Part shown: positions 1 to 7,996 of the stretch, in pieces
Layout: every line of letters starts with the position of its first letter
How positions within the stretch are numbered: position 1 is the stretch's first letter
DNA from: Acidobacteriota bacterium
Lineage (GTDB): Bacteria > Acidobacteriota > Vicinamibacteria > Fen-336
DNA length: 64,000 nucleotides
Direction: 5' to 3'
NCBI GenBank assembly: GCA_011526565.1
Contig: WYBL01000026.1
Location: 1-64,000 of the forward strand
Notes under the pieces: generated by a model
The model's database searches: none
What the model was told of the DNA's origin: nothing
Seen by the model: the letters and a program-made list of their open reading frames with translations, nothing else
Position numbers and translations under genes: made by a program

Positions 1-893
1 GCGGCCTCGCCCGCGCCCAGGGGGTCGTGCCGCGCCTGCATCCGCAACGCGCGCGCTTCGGCGGCGTCGGGATAGCCCGCGACCGTGCGGAAGCCGCCGT
101 CGAACAGCACCCACTCGGGCCCCTTGTCGGCCTCCATCAGCGCGATCCAGTACGGGCGGTAGACCAGCACCCGGTGCTGGAACAGGAACCCGCCGTGCTT
201 GGCGACCGGGTCGAGCCCGGCCTCGAGGTCGCGGGTGCGGTAGCGGTCGATCTCGCGCCACGAGCTCTCGGCCAGCGGCGCGTCCTTCAGGAACGCCTTC
301 AGCGAAGCGACGTCGGCCGCGAGCAGCGGCCGCACCCGCGAGCGGGCGAGCCGCAGCCCCTTGTCGCGCAGGTTGGCGCGGGCGGCGTCGTAGCCGGGCA
401 CGGTGTGCTCGACGCCGAACGCCCGCACCCGCGTCAGCTTGGGGCCGTCGCCGCGGCGCGCGAGTTGCGCCTGCACGATCTTGCCGGACACGTGCCAGTA
501 GGGGACGAAGAGGCGGTGCGCCTCGACGAGCCGGGCCCGCTCGCGCAGCTTCGCCTCGAAGCGGGCGAGCTGGGCGGCGATGAAGATCTCGGGCGGCGGG
601 TTGCCGTCCTTGTCCTTGTGGCGGTGGATCACCTCCGCGCGATGGGCGCGCACGCGGTACTCGACGAGCGTCTCCAGCAGCTCCGCCGGGTCCTGCACCA
701 CGCCCTCGGCGAGGTAGACCTCGGTGCGGTCAGGTGCCGCCACGACCAGCAGCGAGCCACAGTGGTCGCAGTGCAGGCTGACCGTCTCGTCGTCGATCGC
801 CTCGGGCGCGCCGCACTTGGGGCACGAGAGGGCGATCGAGAGCGGACCGGGCGCGGGCTCGGGGGGCGTCGCGGCCGCCGCAGGCTGGCGCAT
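1..893 (-). CDS. Zinc-ribbon hypothetical protein (partial, C-terminus beyond the left edge)
   Basis: An uninterrupted reading frame runs from the ATG at 893 down through base 1, giving at least 297 residues. The start is well supported by GGAGGTGA directly upstream, the perfect Shine-Dalgarno sequence. Near residue 24 there is a four-cysteine zinc ribbon (CPKC ... CDHC, about 14 residues between the pairs), followed by a charged helical stretch (HRHKDKDGN near residue 92) and a mixed region rich in Arg, Tyr and Trp. No signal peptide or membrane segment is visible in the part seen, so it should be cytoplasmic. The ribbon resembles the N-terminal ribbon of the DUF4178 protein at 29099-31057. 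I do not recognise the family. It is divergent from the crotonase operon at 953, with only 59 bases between the starts. Confidence 0.8.
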   Translation of the reverse strand, partial: MRQPAAAATPPEPAPGPLSIALSCPKCGAPEAIDDETVSLHCDHCGSLLVVAAPDRTEVYLAEGVVQDPAELLETLVEYRVRAHRAEVIHRHKDKDGNPPPEIFIAAQLARFEAKLRERARLVEAHRLFVPYWHVSGKIVQAQLARRGDGPKLTRVRAFGVEHTVPGYDAARANLRDKGLRLARSRVRPLLAADVASLKAFLKDAPLAESSWREIDRYRTRDLEAGLDPVAKHGGFLFQHRVLVYRPYWIALMEADKGPEWVLFDGGFRTVAGYPDAAEARALRMQARHDPLGAGEA

Positions 894-934
894 TTCACCT
901 CCGGGAACGGCCGATCGTAACGCGGGCCGGAGGC

Positions 935-940
935 TACAAT
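935..940 (+). promoter_or_regulatory. -10 element TACAAT, leaderless-type promoter of the crotonase operon
   Basis: TACAAT lies 12 bases before the ATG at 953. A transcript starting about 7 bases downstream would have almost no leader. No Shine-Dalgarno sequence lies between the hexamer and the start. It is one of the recurrent TAnnnT elements described in the findings. Confidence 0.6.
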
Positions 941-952
941 CGAGGCGATCCC

Positions 953-1750
953 ATGAGCGAGAACCTGATCCGCCGCGAGACGCACGACGGCATCCTGACC
1001 CTCACCCTCGACGACCCGCCGGCCAACACCTACTCCTACGCGATGATGCGCGCGCTCGACGCCGCGATCCTCGACGCCCGCATGGACGACGCCGTGCACG
1101 CGATCGTGCTGCGCGGGGCCGGGGAGAAGTTCTTCTGCGCCGGGGCGGACATCAGGATGCTCCAGCAGGCGACGCCGTCCTTCAAGTACGCGTTCTGCCT
1201 GCACGCCAACGAGACGCTGCAGCGGCTGGAGCAGACGCCCAAGCTGGTGGTGGCGGCGCTCAACGGACACACCGTCGGGGGCGGCTTCGAGGTCGCGCTG
1301 GCGGCGGACCTGCGCCTCGCGCGGCGCGGCGCGGGCAAGCTGGGCCTGCCCGAGGTCGCGCTCGGCGTGCTGCCCGGCACCGGCGGCACGCAGCGCCTGG
1401 TGCGGCTGCTCGGCCGCGCCCGGGCGTTCGAGCTGATGGCCCACGGCCGGCTGATGGACATGGACGCCGCGCGCGAGGCCGGCCTCGTCCACGAGGTCGT
1501 CGAGGCGGAGAGCGCCGAGGCGTTCCTGGCCGCGGTCCACGAGCGGGTGCGCGAGCTGATCCCGCCGAAGCGCTCGTCGAAGGCGATCGGCCTGATCAAG
1601 CGCGCGGTCGTCAGCGGCGCCGAGTCCGGCTTCGCCGAGGGCCTGGCCCTCGAGCGCGAGCTGCAGCAGCAGCTCTTCCTCTCCGCCGACGCCCGCGAGG
1701 GGCTCGCGGCCCACGTCGAGAAGCGGGCGCCGCAGTTCGAGGGCCGGTAG
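953..1750 (+). CDS. Enoyl-CoA hydratase/isomerase family protein (crotonase 1)
   Basis: This 265-aa protein has the full crotonase fold signature. The oxyanion-hole segment FFCAGADIRML is near residue 60, the second oxyanion segment with VGGGFEVALAADL near residue 105, and GLPEVALGVLPGTGGTQRL near residue 137 carries the second catalytic Glu position of true hydratases. The length is typical of the family (about 260). It should act on a cytoplasmic acyl-CoA thioester; the exact substrate cannot be told from sequence. It is first in a three-gene operon: 9 bases separate it from a second crotonase, which overlaps an amidohydrolase. The ATG at 953 is chosen because a TACAAT promoter element sits just upstream and the protein aligns with the family from its first residues. 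Confidence 0.93.
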   Translation: MSENLIRRETHDGILTLTLDDPPANTYSYAMMRALDAAILDARMDDAVHAIVLRGAGEKFFCAGADIRMLQQATPSFKYAFCLHANETLQRLEQTPKLVVAALNGHTVGGGFEVALAADLRLARRGAGKLGLPEVALGVLPGTGGTQRLVRLLGRARAFELMAHGRLMDMDAAREAGLVHEVVEAESAEAFLAAVHERVRELIPPKRSSKAIGLIKRAVVSGAESGFAEGLALERELQQQLFLSADAREGLAAHVEKRAPQFEGR

Positions 1751-1759
1751 GGGGCCCCG

Positions 1760-2524
1760 ATGCCCGACCTGGTGCGGGTCGAGCCGATCGGCGGCAGCCA
1801 CGCCGTCACCGTGTCGCTCGACCGCCCGCCGATGAACGTGCTGGACCTGGCGACCATCGGCGCGCTGCGCGACGCCCTCGAGGCGATCGCGTCGCGGCGC
1901 GACGTCAAGGCCGTGGTCCTGCGCTCCGCGGTCCCGCACGTGTTCTCCGCGGGCGTCGACGTCGCGATCCATTCCCGCGAGCGGCTGGGCGCGATGCTCG
2001 ACGCGTTCCACGGCGTGTTCCGGGTGATGGACGGGATGCCGCAGGTGACGGTCGCCGCGGTCGACGGCCTGTGCCTGGGTGGCGGTTGCGAGCTGGCCGC
2101 GTTCTGCGATCTGGTGCTGGCGACACCCGGCTCCTCGTTCGGGCAGCCCGAGATCGACGTCGGGTGCTTCCCGCCGCTGGCCGCGGCGCTGCTGCCGCGG
2201 CTGATCGGGCGCGCCGCGTGGGAGATGGTGCTGCTCGGGTCGTCGATCGACGCCCAGCGCGCCGCCGAGCTCGGCCTCGTCACCCGCGTGGTCGACGACC
2301 TGCCGGCGGCAGTCGACACCTGGGCGAAGTGGCTGTGCGCCAAGAGCGGGGCGGTGCTGGCGCTGGCGCGGCGCGCGCTGCGCGAGGGCGCGCACGGGTC
2401 CTTCGCCGAGGGCCTGGTGCGGACCGAGGCGATCTACCGCGACGAGTTGGCGAAGACCGCAGACGTGGAGGAGGGGGTGCGCGCGTTCCTCGAGAAGCGC
2501 CGCGCTCACTGGAGCGACCGATGA
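1760..2524 (+). CDS. Enoyl-CoA hydratase/isomerase family protein (crotonase 2, dienoyl-CoA hydratase-like)
   Basis: This 254-aa crotonase is a paralogue of its upstream neighbour rather than a duplicate. Seen motifs are VFSAGVDVAIH near residue 63, GLCLGGGCELAAFCDLVLA near residue 95 and GQPEIDVGCFPP near residue 126. From memory, the GQPEI..G.FPP segment is typical of cyclohexa-1,5-diene-1-carbonyl-CoA hydratases of the anaerobic benzoyl-CoA pathway, but no other gene of that pathway lies in the window, so the substrate stays open. The Glu in PEI is retained. The stop codon overlaps the next start as ATGA (2521-2524), indicating translational coupling. Cytoplasmic. Confidence 0.92.
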   Translation: MPDLVRVEPIGGSHAVTVSLDRPPMNVLDLATIGALRDALEAIASRRDVKAVVLRSAVPHVFSAGVDVAIHSRERLGAMLDAFHGVFRVMDGMPQVTVAAVDGLCLGGGCELAAFCDLVLATPGSSFGQPEIDVGCFPPLAAALLPRLIGRAAWEMVLLGSSIDAQRAAELGLVTRVVDDLPAAVDTWAKWLCAKSGAVLALARRALREGAHGSFAEGLVRTEAIYRDELAKTADVEEGVRAFLEKRRAHWSDR

Positions 2525-3927
2525 GCCTGCTGCTGCGCGACGCCCCGCTGTGCGCCACGATGGACGACGCGCGGCGGGTGCTGAAGGACGCCTGGGTCCG
2601 CGTAGACGGCGACGCGATCACGGCGCTGGGCGAGGGCGAGCCGCCGCCCGCGATGGCCGCCGGCGCGCGCGTGATCGAGCTGCGCGGCCGCGTGCTGCTG
2701 CCCGGCTTCGTCAACACCCACCACCACGTGCCCCAGATCCTGACCCGCAACGTGCCGCGGGTGCAGGAGGCGCCGCTGTTCCGCTGGCTGACCGAGCTGT
2801 ACCAGGTCTGGCGCTACTGGGACCAGAAGGCCGTGCGCGCCGCCGCCCGCGTGGGCTGGTCCGAGCTGCTGCTCACCGGCTGCACCACGACGACCGATCA
2901 CCTCTACCTGTTCCCCCGCGGCCAGGAGCGCTTCATCGACGTCGAGATCGAGGCGGCACGCGAGGTCGGGATGCGCTTCCAGCCCACGCGCGGGTCGATG
3001 AGCCGCGGCCAGAGCCTCGGCGGCCTGCCGCCGGATGACGTCTGCCAGGACGAGGAGACGATCCTCGCCGACTGCCGGCGCCTGATCCGCGAGCACCACG
3101 ATCCGAAGCCGCGGGCGATGACCCGCGTCGCGCTCGCGCCGTGCGCGCCGTTCTCGGTGTCCGAGGACCTGATGAAGCGCACGCTCGAGATGGCCCGCGA
3201 GCACGGCGTGCGGCTGCACACCCACATGGCCGAGACCCGCGACGAGGAGGTCTACTGCGCCGAGGTCTACGGCTGCCGCCCCGTGGAGTTCCTGCGCCGG
3301 CTGGGCTGGCTCGGGGACGACGTGTGGCTCGCCCACTGCGTGCACCTGAACGACGAGGAGATCGCGCTTTTCGCGCAGACGGGCACCGGGGTCGCCCACT
3401 GCCCGTCCTCGAACTTCCGGCTCGGCTCCGGCATCGCCCCGGTCAAGAAGATGCTGCAGGCGGGCGTCCCCGTCGGTCTCGGCGTCGACGGCTCGGCCTC
3501 GAACGACGCGTCCAACATGCTGGCGGAGTTGCGCCAGGCGCTGCTCGCGCACCGGCTGGTCGAAGACACGGCGCAGTGGGTGACGGCCCGCGAGGTGCTC
3601 TGGATGGCGACGCGGGGCGGCGCGCGGTGCCTCGGCCGTGACGACATCGGCAGCCTCGAGCCGGGCAAGGCCGCCGACCTGATCGCGATCGACACCCGGC
3701 GCCTGTCGTATGCCGGCGCGTCGTCCGACCCCCTGGCCGCGCTCGTCTTCTCGCCCTGGCCGTCGCCCGTCGACCTCGCGATCGTCAACGGTGAGGTGCG
3801 GGTCGAAGGGGGCGAGATCCGCGGCCTTGACGTCGGCGCCCTGGTGGCCGAGGCCAACGAGATCTCCGAGTCGCTGCTGCGCCGCGCGACGGCCGCGAGC
3901 GGCCTCGACTACTTCACTCGCCCGTAG
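2521..3927 (+). CDS. 8-oxoguanine deaminase-type amidohydrolase
   Basis: This 468-aa protein belongs to the TRZ/ATZ/8-oxoguanine deaminase branch of the amidohydrolase superfamily. Metal and catalytic residues are visible in order: NTHHH near residue 65, LHTHMAET near residue 225, LAHCVHL near residue 263 and GLGVDGSASND near residue 320 (the Asp). Other stretches diagnostic in my memory of characterised 8-oxoguanine deaminases are also present: TELLLSGC-like SELLLTGCTTTTDH, TRGSMS, GGLPPDDVCQDEETIL and CPSSNFRLGSGI. The predicted reaction is hydrolytic deamination of 8-oxoguanine to urate plus ammonia, with one divalent metal ion, in the cytoplasm. It overlaps the upstream crotonase by four bases. 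Pairing a purine deaminase with two acyl-CoA hydratases is unexpected, so a different heterocycle is possible. Confidence 0.9.
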   Translation: MSLLLRDAPLCATMDDARRVLKDAWVRVDGDAITALGEGEPPPAMAAGARVIELRGRVLLPGFVNTHHHVPQILTRNVPRVQEAPLFRWLTELYQVWRYWDQKAVRAAARVGWSELLLTGCTTTTDHLYLFPRGQERFIDVEIEAAREVGMRFQPTRGSMSRGQSLGGLPPDDVCQDEETILADCRRLIREHHDPKPRAMTRVALAPCAPFSVSEDLMKRTLEMAREHGVRLHTHMAETRDEEVYCAEVYGCRPVEFLRRLGWLGDDVWLAHCVHLNDEEIALFAQTGTGVAHCPSSNFRLGSGIAPVKKMLQAGVPVGLGVDGSASNDASNMLAELRQALLAHRLVEDTAQWVTAREVLWMATRGGARCLGRDDIGSLEPGKAADLIAIDTRRLSYAGASSDPLAALVFSPWPSPVDLAIVNGEVRVEGGEIRGLDVGALVAEANEISESLLRRATAASGLDYFTRP

Positions 3928-3985
3928 CCGAGCCCCCAGTTCTCCAGGCCGCTGGAGGTCCCGCGCCCCGGCGGGAGACCCGGCG

Positions 3986-4044
3986 GCTGTCAGAAGACGT
4001 GAAGCCCGCTCCGCGCCCGTTCGCGGAAGTCGATCGCTGACAGC
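3986..4044. repeat. Inverted repeat in the 233-bp gap before the HxlR gene
   Basis: The 8-base arms GCTGTCAG (3986-3993) and CTGACAGC (4037-4044) are perfect inverted copies 43 bases apart. A shorter hairpin, CTCCAG/CTGGAG with a 4-base loop, lies at 3942-3957 just after the amidohydrolase stop and could help terminate that operon. The long repeat sits about 120 bases before the HxlR-family gene and could be its operator; that is inference only. Nothing else codes in this gap. Confidence 0.3.
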
Positions 4045-4160
4045 GGTTTCCCGATGCTCAGGCGGGACTCACCCGGCGATCACGCCACTCTCATGGCGTC
4101 GTGCGCGCGCGAGGCGCAGCCTGCCCTCCAACAGCCGAACACGTTCCGGAGGAGGAGACG

Positions 4161-4616
4161 ATGGCGACCGCAATCGCACTGCGCCCGGCGTTCCCGCTGC
4201 CGCCGCGCCTGGCGCCCACGCCCCTGGCACCGGCGCCCCGGGTAGCCGCTCTGCCCGCCCTGCCCGCGCGCCGGCCGGCCCCTGTCCCGCGCACGCCGGT
4301 CGAAGTGGCGCTCGACGTGCTGGACGGGCGCTACAAGCCGCTGATCGTCTGGCACCTGTTCTGGGGCCCGCGCCCGTTCTGCGAGCTGATGCGGCTGACG
4401 GCCGGCATCAGCAAGAAGACCCTGCGGCGCGAGCTGGGCGAGATGGATCGCTACGGACTGGTGCGGCGCGAGGTGCACCCGCACGACGGGCGTCGCGCGA
4501 ACTACGCGCTGACGCCCGTGGGGGAATCGCTCAAGCCCGTGGTCGGGGCGCTCTACCAGTGGGGGCTGCACGTGATGAAGCACCCGCTGGTCGACGAGCG
4601 CGCCGGCCTTTCGTAG
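4161..4616 (+). CDS. HxlR-family winged-helix transcriptional regulator
   Basis: This 151-aa protein begins with about 45 Ala/Pro-rich residues, then a compact winged-helix domain of the HxlR/DUF24 type. Features seen are ALDVLDGRYKPLIVWHLFWGP, the FCELMRLTAGISKKTLRRELGEMDRYGLV recognition region (quoted in two parts: FCELMRL and KKTLRREL), and the wing DGRRANYALTPVGESL. The family usually binds as a dimer to palindromes near its own gene. The ATG at 4161 is preferred over an upstream in-frame start at 4101 because GGAGGAGGAG lies 6 bases before it. It may control the small secreted protein and TonB receptor that follow within 35 and 15 bases. The Pro/Ala N-terminal extension is unusual for a family that is normally about 110-130 aa. 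Confidence 0.88.
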   Translation: MATAIALRPAFPLPPRLAPTPLAPAPRVAALPALPARRPAPVPRTPVEVALDVLDGRYKPLIVWHLFWGPRPFCELMRLTAGISKKTLRRELGEMDRYGLVRREVHPHDGRRANYALTPVGESLKPVVGALYQWGLHVMKHPLVDERAGLS

Positions 4617-4649
4617 CCGCCAACCGATGCAACGAGTCCTGGAGGTCGA

Positions 4650-4979
4650 ATGCGCCTGACATCGCGATCCGCCGTCGTCGGCGCGCTGGCGTTCTCCCTC
4701 GCGGCCGGGCCCAGCGTGGCCCTCGCCGCGGAGGCCGCCGCCGCGCCGAAAGCCGTTCCCAACGCCACTGCTCCGACGCTGGCCCAGGCGGCCGCTGCGC
4801 GCGCGAGTGCGGCCTTGCCCGCGGCGGCTCTCGCCCCGGCCCAGGCCGCCACGGCAGGTTCGGGCAGGAGCTTCCTGAAGTCCGGCAAGGGCGTCGCCGT
4901 GCTGGTCCTGATGGCGGCCGTCGTGGGCTACACCGTCCACTCGACCGACAAGGACCGGGTCAAGTCACCGATCCGCTGA
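4650..4979 (+). CDS. Small exported Ala-rich protein with one membrane segment
   Basis: This 109-aa protein opens with a signal peptide (SRSAVVGALAFSLAAGPSVALA, about residues 5-26), then a low-complexity Ala/Pro linker, then one hydrophobic helix near residues 80-95 (VAVLVLMAAVVGYTVH) followed by a short basic tail. GGAGGTCG lies before the ATG. It sits 33 bases after the HxlR gene and 14 bases before the TonB-dependent receptor, so all three probably share a transcript. I do not recognise the family. Position suggests an accessory protein of the receptor, but nothing in the sequence shows it. Confidence 0.75.
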   Translation: MRLTSRSAVVGALAFSLAAGPSVALAAEAAAAPKAVPNATAPTLAQAAAARASAALPAAALAPAQAATAGSGRSFLKSGKGVAVLVLMAAVVGYTVHSTDKDRVKSPIR

Positions 4980-4993
4980 GAGGGGAGAAGAAC

Positions 4994-7756
4994 ATGGGCA
5001 AGTTGGGGAGAGCCCTCGCGGTGCTCGTGGCGCTGGCCGTCGCCGGGTCGGCGCCGGCGCAGTCGCTGACGGGCTCGATCGCGGGCATCGTCAAGGACGA
5101 ACAGGGCGGCGCGCTCCCGGGCGCGACCGTCGTGCTGGTGAGCAAGACCGGGACGCGCCAGGTCACGACCGACGGTTCGGGCGCGTACCGCTTCGTCGGC
5201 CTCGACCCCGGCGCGTACGAGGTGCGGGCCGAGCTGTCGGGCTTCACGCCGCGCGGTCGCAGCGGGATCCCGGTCTCGATCGGCAAGACCGCCGAGGTCG
5301 ACTTCACGCTCACGGTCGGCCAGGTCGCGGAGACCATCACGGTGACCGGCGAGGCGCCGGTCGTCGACACGTCGAGCTCGGCGTCCGACCAGAAGCTCGA
5401 CCAGAACCTGCTGTTCAACCTGCCGGTGCGGCCCGTCAACGCCGCGGTCGGCCTGATGAACTTCCTGCCCGGCATCAACGGCGGCTCGGCGTTCGGCGGC
5501 GACGGCGACACCGGAAACGCGCTGCTGCTCGACGGCGTCGACACCCGCGACCCCGAGGGCGGCTCGGCCTGGACCTTCTTCAACTTCAACATCGTGGAGG
5601 AGGTGCAGGTCAGCGGCATCGGCGCGCCTGCCGAGTTCGGCTCGTTCACCGGCGCGGTCGTCAACACCGTAACCCGCTCCGGCGGCAACCGCTTCGGCGG
5701 GCTGTTCGACGTCATCTACAGCAAGGACAGCCTGGCCACCGACAACGTGACCGCCGAGCAGGTCGCGCAGAACCCGTCGCTGGCGGCCTCGCCGAAGCTG
5801 AACAAGCTGCTCGACTTCACCGGCCAGGTCTCGGGCCCGCTGGTGAAGGACGAGCTCTTCTACTTCCTCTCGGTGCAGCGCTTCGAGCGCAAGCAGGACC
5901 CGGCCAGCGCGATCACGCGGCTGGACGAGGTCTCGCCGCGCTTCAACGGCAAGCTGACCTGGCAGCCGAGTCCGAACGACACGTTCACCGGCACCTTCCA
6001 GCTCGACCACTACAACATCATCGGCCGCAACGGCCTGCCGGCCGCCGATGCGCTGCTCGCCACCGACGACCTCACCAACCGCGAAGACGCGCCCGAGCTC
6101 GTGTGGGGGCTGCAGTGGCGGCACCTGTTCGGCTCGCGCACGTTCAGCGAAGTGAAGTACAACGGCTGGTCGGGTTACTTCGACCTCAACCCGGAGAAGG
6201 AGGTCCCCGGCCACTACGACGCCGCGACGGGCCTCTACTCCGATTCGCAGGGCTGGGCCTACTACGCCGACCGCGGGCGCAACCAGGTGAACGCCTCGAT
6301 CTCGCACTTCGCCGAGGGCTGGGGCAAGCACGACCTCAAGTTCGGCGTGGAGATCGAGCGCTCCAAGGTGCGGAACCGCTTCGGCTACGTCAACGACATC
6401 TTCTACTACGACTACACGAGCGACTACCCGAAGGGGCAGTACTACGCCTACAACTACGGCTACGACGTCGAGGGCCGCAACCAGCGCGAATCGGTCTACG
6501 TGCAGGACTCGTGGAAGGTCAGCGACCGCCTGACGCTCAACCCGGGCCTCCGCTTCGACTGGGTGCGCGGCTACCCGTCCGGCAACTCCGCGGTGAACGG
6601 CGACGCGAAGGTCTACGAGCAGAAGAACCTGGCGCCCCGCCTCGGCTTCGCGTTCGACCTGACGGGCGACAACAAGACGGTGCTGCGCGGCCACTACGGC
6701 CAGTACTACGAGGGAATCTTCTTCCTCGCCTACAGCGGCGCCCTGCCGGGCATCGAGGACTTCGTCGGCTACGACATGACCACGGGCAGGCCGATCGAGG
6801 TCAACCGCATCCCGGCCTTGCCCTACCGGATCGACCCCGACATCAAGCACCCGCGCACCGACGAGATCACGCTCGGGCTGGAGCGGGCGATCGGAGACGA
6901 CTGGCGCTTCTCGCTGGTCGGCCTGATGCGCGAGGACAAGAACCTCCAGGGCTCCGTGCTGCCGTCCGCGCGCTGGGAGCGGATCACGCTGCCCAACGCG
7001 CTGACCGGCGGCACGCTCCCGGCCTACCGCTGGGTCAACCGCGCGGCCTCGGAGACCGACCAGCTCGTGACCAACCCCGACGGGTACCCGATCCTCGACG
7101 CGAACGGCAACGTGCTCGGCCGCATCGACGCCAGCCGCAAGTACCGCGGCCTGATCGTCACCCTGGAGAAGCGCTTCACCAACCGCTGGTCGACGCGGAT
7201 TTCCTACGTGGCGAGCAAGACGGAGGGCGGCGCCGACAACAACGGCTTCGACTCCTACGGCGCCTCGACGCTCTACGAGTCGGCGACCCGCGCGCTGACC
7301 AACAACGCCGGCCGGCCGACCAACGACCGCCCGCACGAGCTGAAGGTGTTCCTCACCTGGGAGGTGCCCAGGGTCGACGTCTCCGTGACCGGCTTCTGGC
7401 GCACGATCTCCGGCACCACCTACTCCCCGTTCCAGGAGTACTCGAGCAGCCAGCTCAACTTCCCGTTCCGCACCGGGCGCCGCATCTTCCTCGAGGAGCG
7501 CGGCAGCCGCCGGCTCGACACCCAGAACCAGCTCGACCTGCGGCTCGAGAAGATCTTCCGCTTCGGCGGCGGCGCCGAGCGGCTGGCGGTGTTCGCCGAC
7601 GTCGCCAACCTGTTCAACTCCTCGCGCGTGGTCGGCGTCCAGACCCGCGCGCCGGAGGCCGCGATCGGCGGCGTCGACCAGCCGATCGTGTTCGGCGCGC
7701 CGACCGCGATCACCGCGGCGCGCCAGGTGCAGCTCGGAGCGCGCTGGAGCTTCTAG
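4994..7756 (+). CDS. TonB-dependent receptor with N-terminal carboxypeptidase-regulatory-like domain
   Basis: This 920-aa outer-membrane protein starts with a signal peptide (about residues 1-23, ending APAQS). A carboxypeptidase-regulatory-like domain follows (GSIAGIVKDEQGGALPGATV, about residues 27-110), then a TonB-box-like segment VAETITVTGEAPVV, a plug domain with LDGVDTRDPEGGSAW near residue 180, and a long 22-strand-type barrel ending in the aromatic C-terminus RWSF. This architecture is typical of Acidobacteriota OmpA-related/Oar-like receptors that import large substrates, often oligosaccharides or peptides, with TonB-ExbBD energy. No SusD partner or TonB gene is near. AGGGGAG precedes the ATG. 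A strong hairpin follows the stop. The substrate cannot be deduced. Confidence 0.93.
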   Translation: MGKLGRALAVLVALAVAGSAPAQSLTGSIAGIVKDEQGGALPGATVVLVSKTGTRQVTTDGSGAYRFVGLDPGAYEVRAELSGFTPRGRSGIPVSIGKTAEVDFTLTVGQVAETITVTGEAPVVDTSSSASDQKLDQNLLFNLPVRPVNAAVGLMNFLPGINGGSAFGGDGDTGNALLLDGVDTRDPEGGSAWTFFNFNIVEEVQVSGIGAPAEFGSFTGAVVNTVTRSGGNRFGGLFDVIYSKDSLATDNVTAEQVAQNPSLAASPKLNKLLDFTGQVSGPLVKDELFYFLSVQRFERKQDPASAITRLDEVSPRFNGKLTWQPSPNDTFTGTFQLDHYNIIGRNGLPAADALLATDDLTNREDAPELVWGLQWRHLFGSRTFSEVKYNGWSGYFDLNPEKEVPGHYDAATGLYSDSQGWAYYADRGRNQVNASISHFAEGWGKHDLKFGVEIERSKVRNRFGYVNDIFYYDYTSDYPKGQYYAYNYGYDVEGRNQRESVYVQDSWKVSDRLTLNPGLRFDWVRGYPSGNSAVNGDAKVYEQKNLAPRLGFAFDLTGDNKTVLRGHYGQYYEGIFFLAYSGALPGIEDFVGYDMTTGRPIEVNRIPALPYRIDPDIKHPRTDEITLGLERAIGDDWRFSLVGLMREDKNLQGSVLPSARWERITLPNALTGGTLPAYRWVNRAASETDQLVTNPDGYPILDANGNVLGRIDASRKYRGLIVTLEKRFTNRWSTRISYVASKTEGGADNNGFDSYGASTLYESATRALTNNAGRPTNDRPHELKVFLTWEVPRVDVSVTGFWRTISGTTYSPFQEYSSSQLNFPFRTGRRIFLEERGSRRLDTQNQLDLRLEKIFRFGGGAERLAVFADVANLFNSSRVVGVQTRAPEAAIGGVDQPIVFGAPTAITAARQVQLGARWSF

Positions 7757-7783
7757 CGTCCCTTCACGGTCCGTCGACGGACG

Positions 7784-7820
7784 CGGCGCGGTTCCGGCCC
7801 CGAGGGCCGGGGCCGCGCCG
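7784..7820 (+). terminator. Strong hairpin, probable intrinsic terminator after the TonB receptor
   Basis: Arms at 7784-7800 and 7804-7820 pair over all 17 positions, with two G-U pairs and a 3-base loop. The trailing sequence TTCGCATTTCG is only moderately T-rich. It lies 27 bases after the receptor stop codon. Confidence 0.7.
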
Positions 7821-7996
7821 TTCGCATTTCGTGACGACCGTCCAACCGCGTGCGTGCCGCGGATCCTCGGCGTTGGGCTCAGCCGCCGCTTAGCCCGAAA
7901 TCAGCGGGCCCTCGCGGCCGACGACCGGCCCTGCGACGTCTCTCCTCAAACGGCGCGGCCCGGGGCGGCCGGCGCCGGACGGAAGGAAGGCGCGCC

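Noticed and set aside
724..3926. Long plus-strand open frame running through the edge gene and the crotonases
   Set aside because: It is open only because stop codons are rare in very GC-rich DNA. It has Arg/Ala/Pro-rich low-complexity sequence until it enters the real amidohydrolase frame at 2521.
4928..7336. Long minus-strand open frame opposite the TonB receptor
   Set aside because: Low-complexity Arg/Val/Glu-rich translation with no motif; the plus strand encodes an unmistakable receptor.
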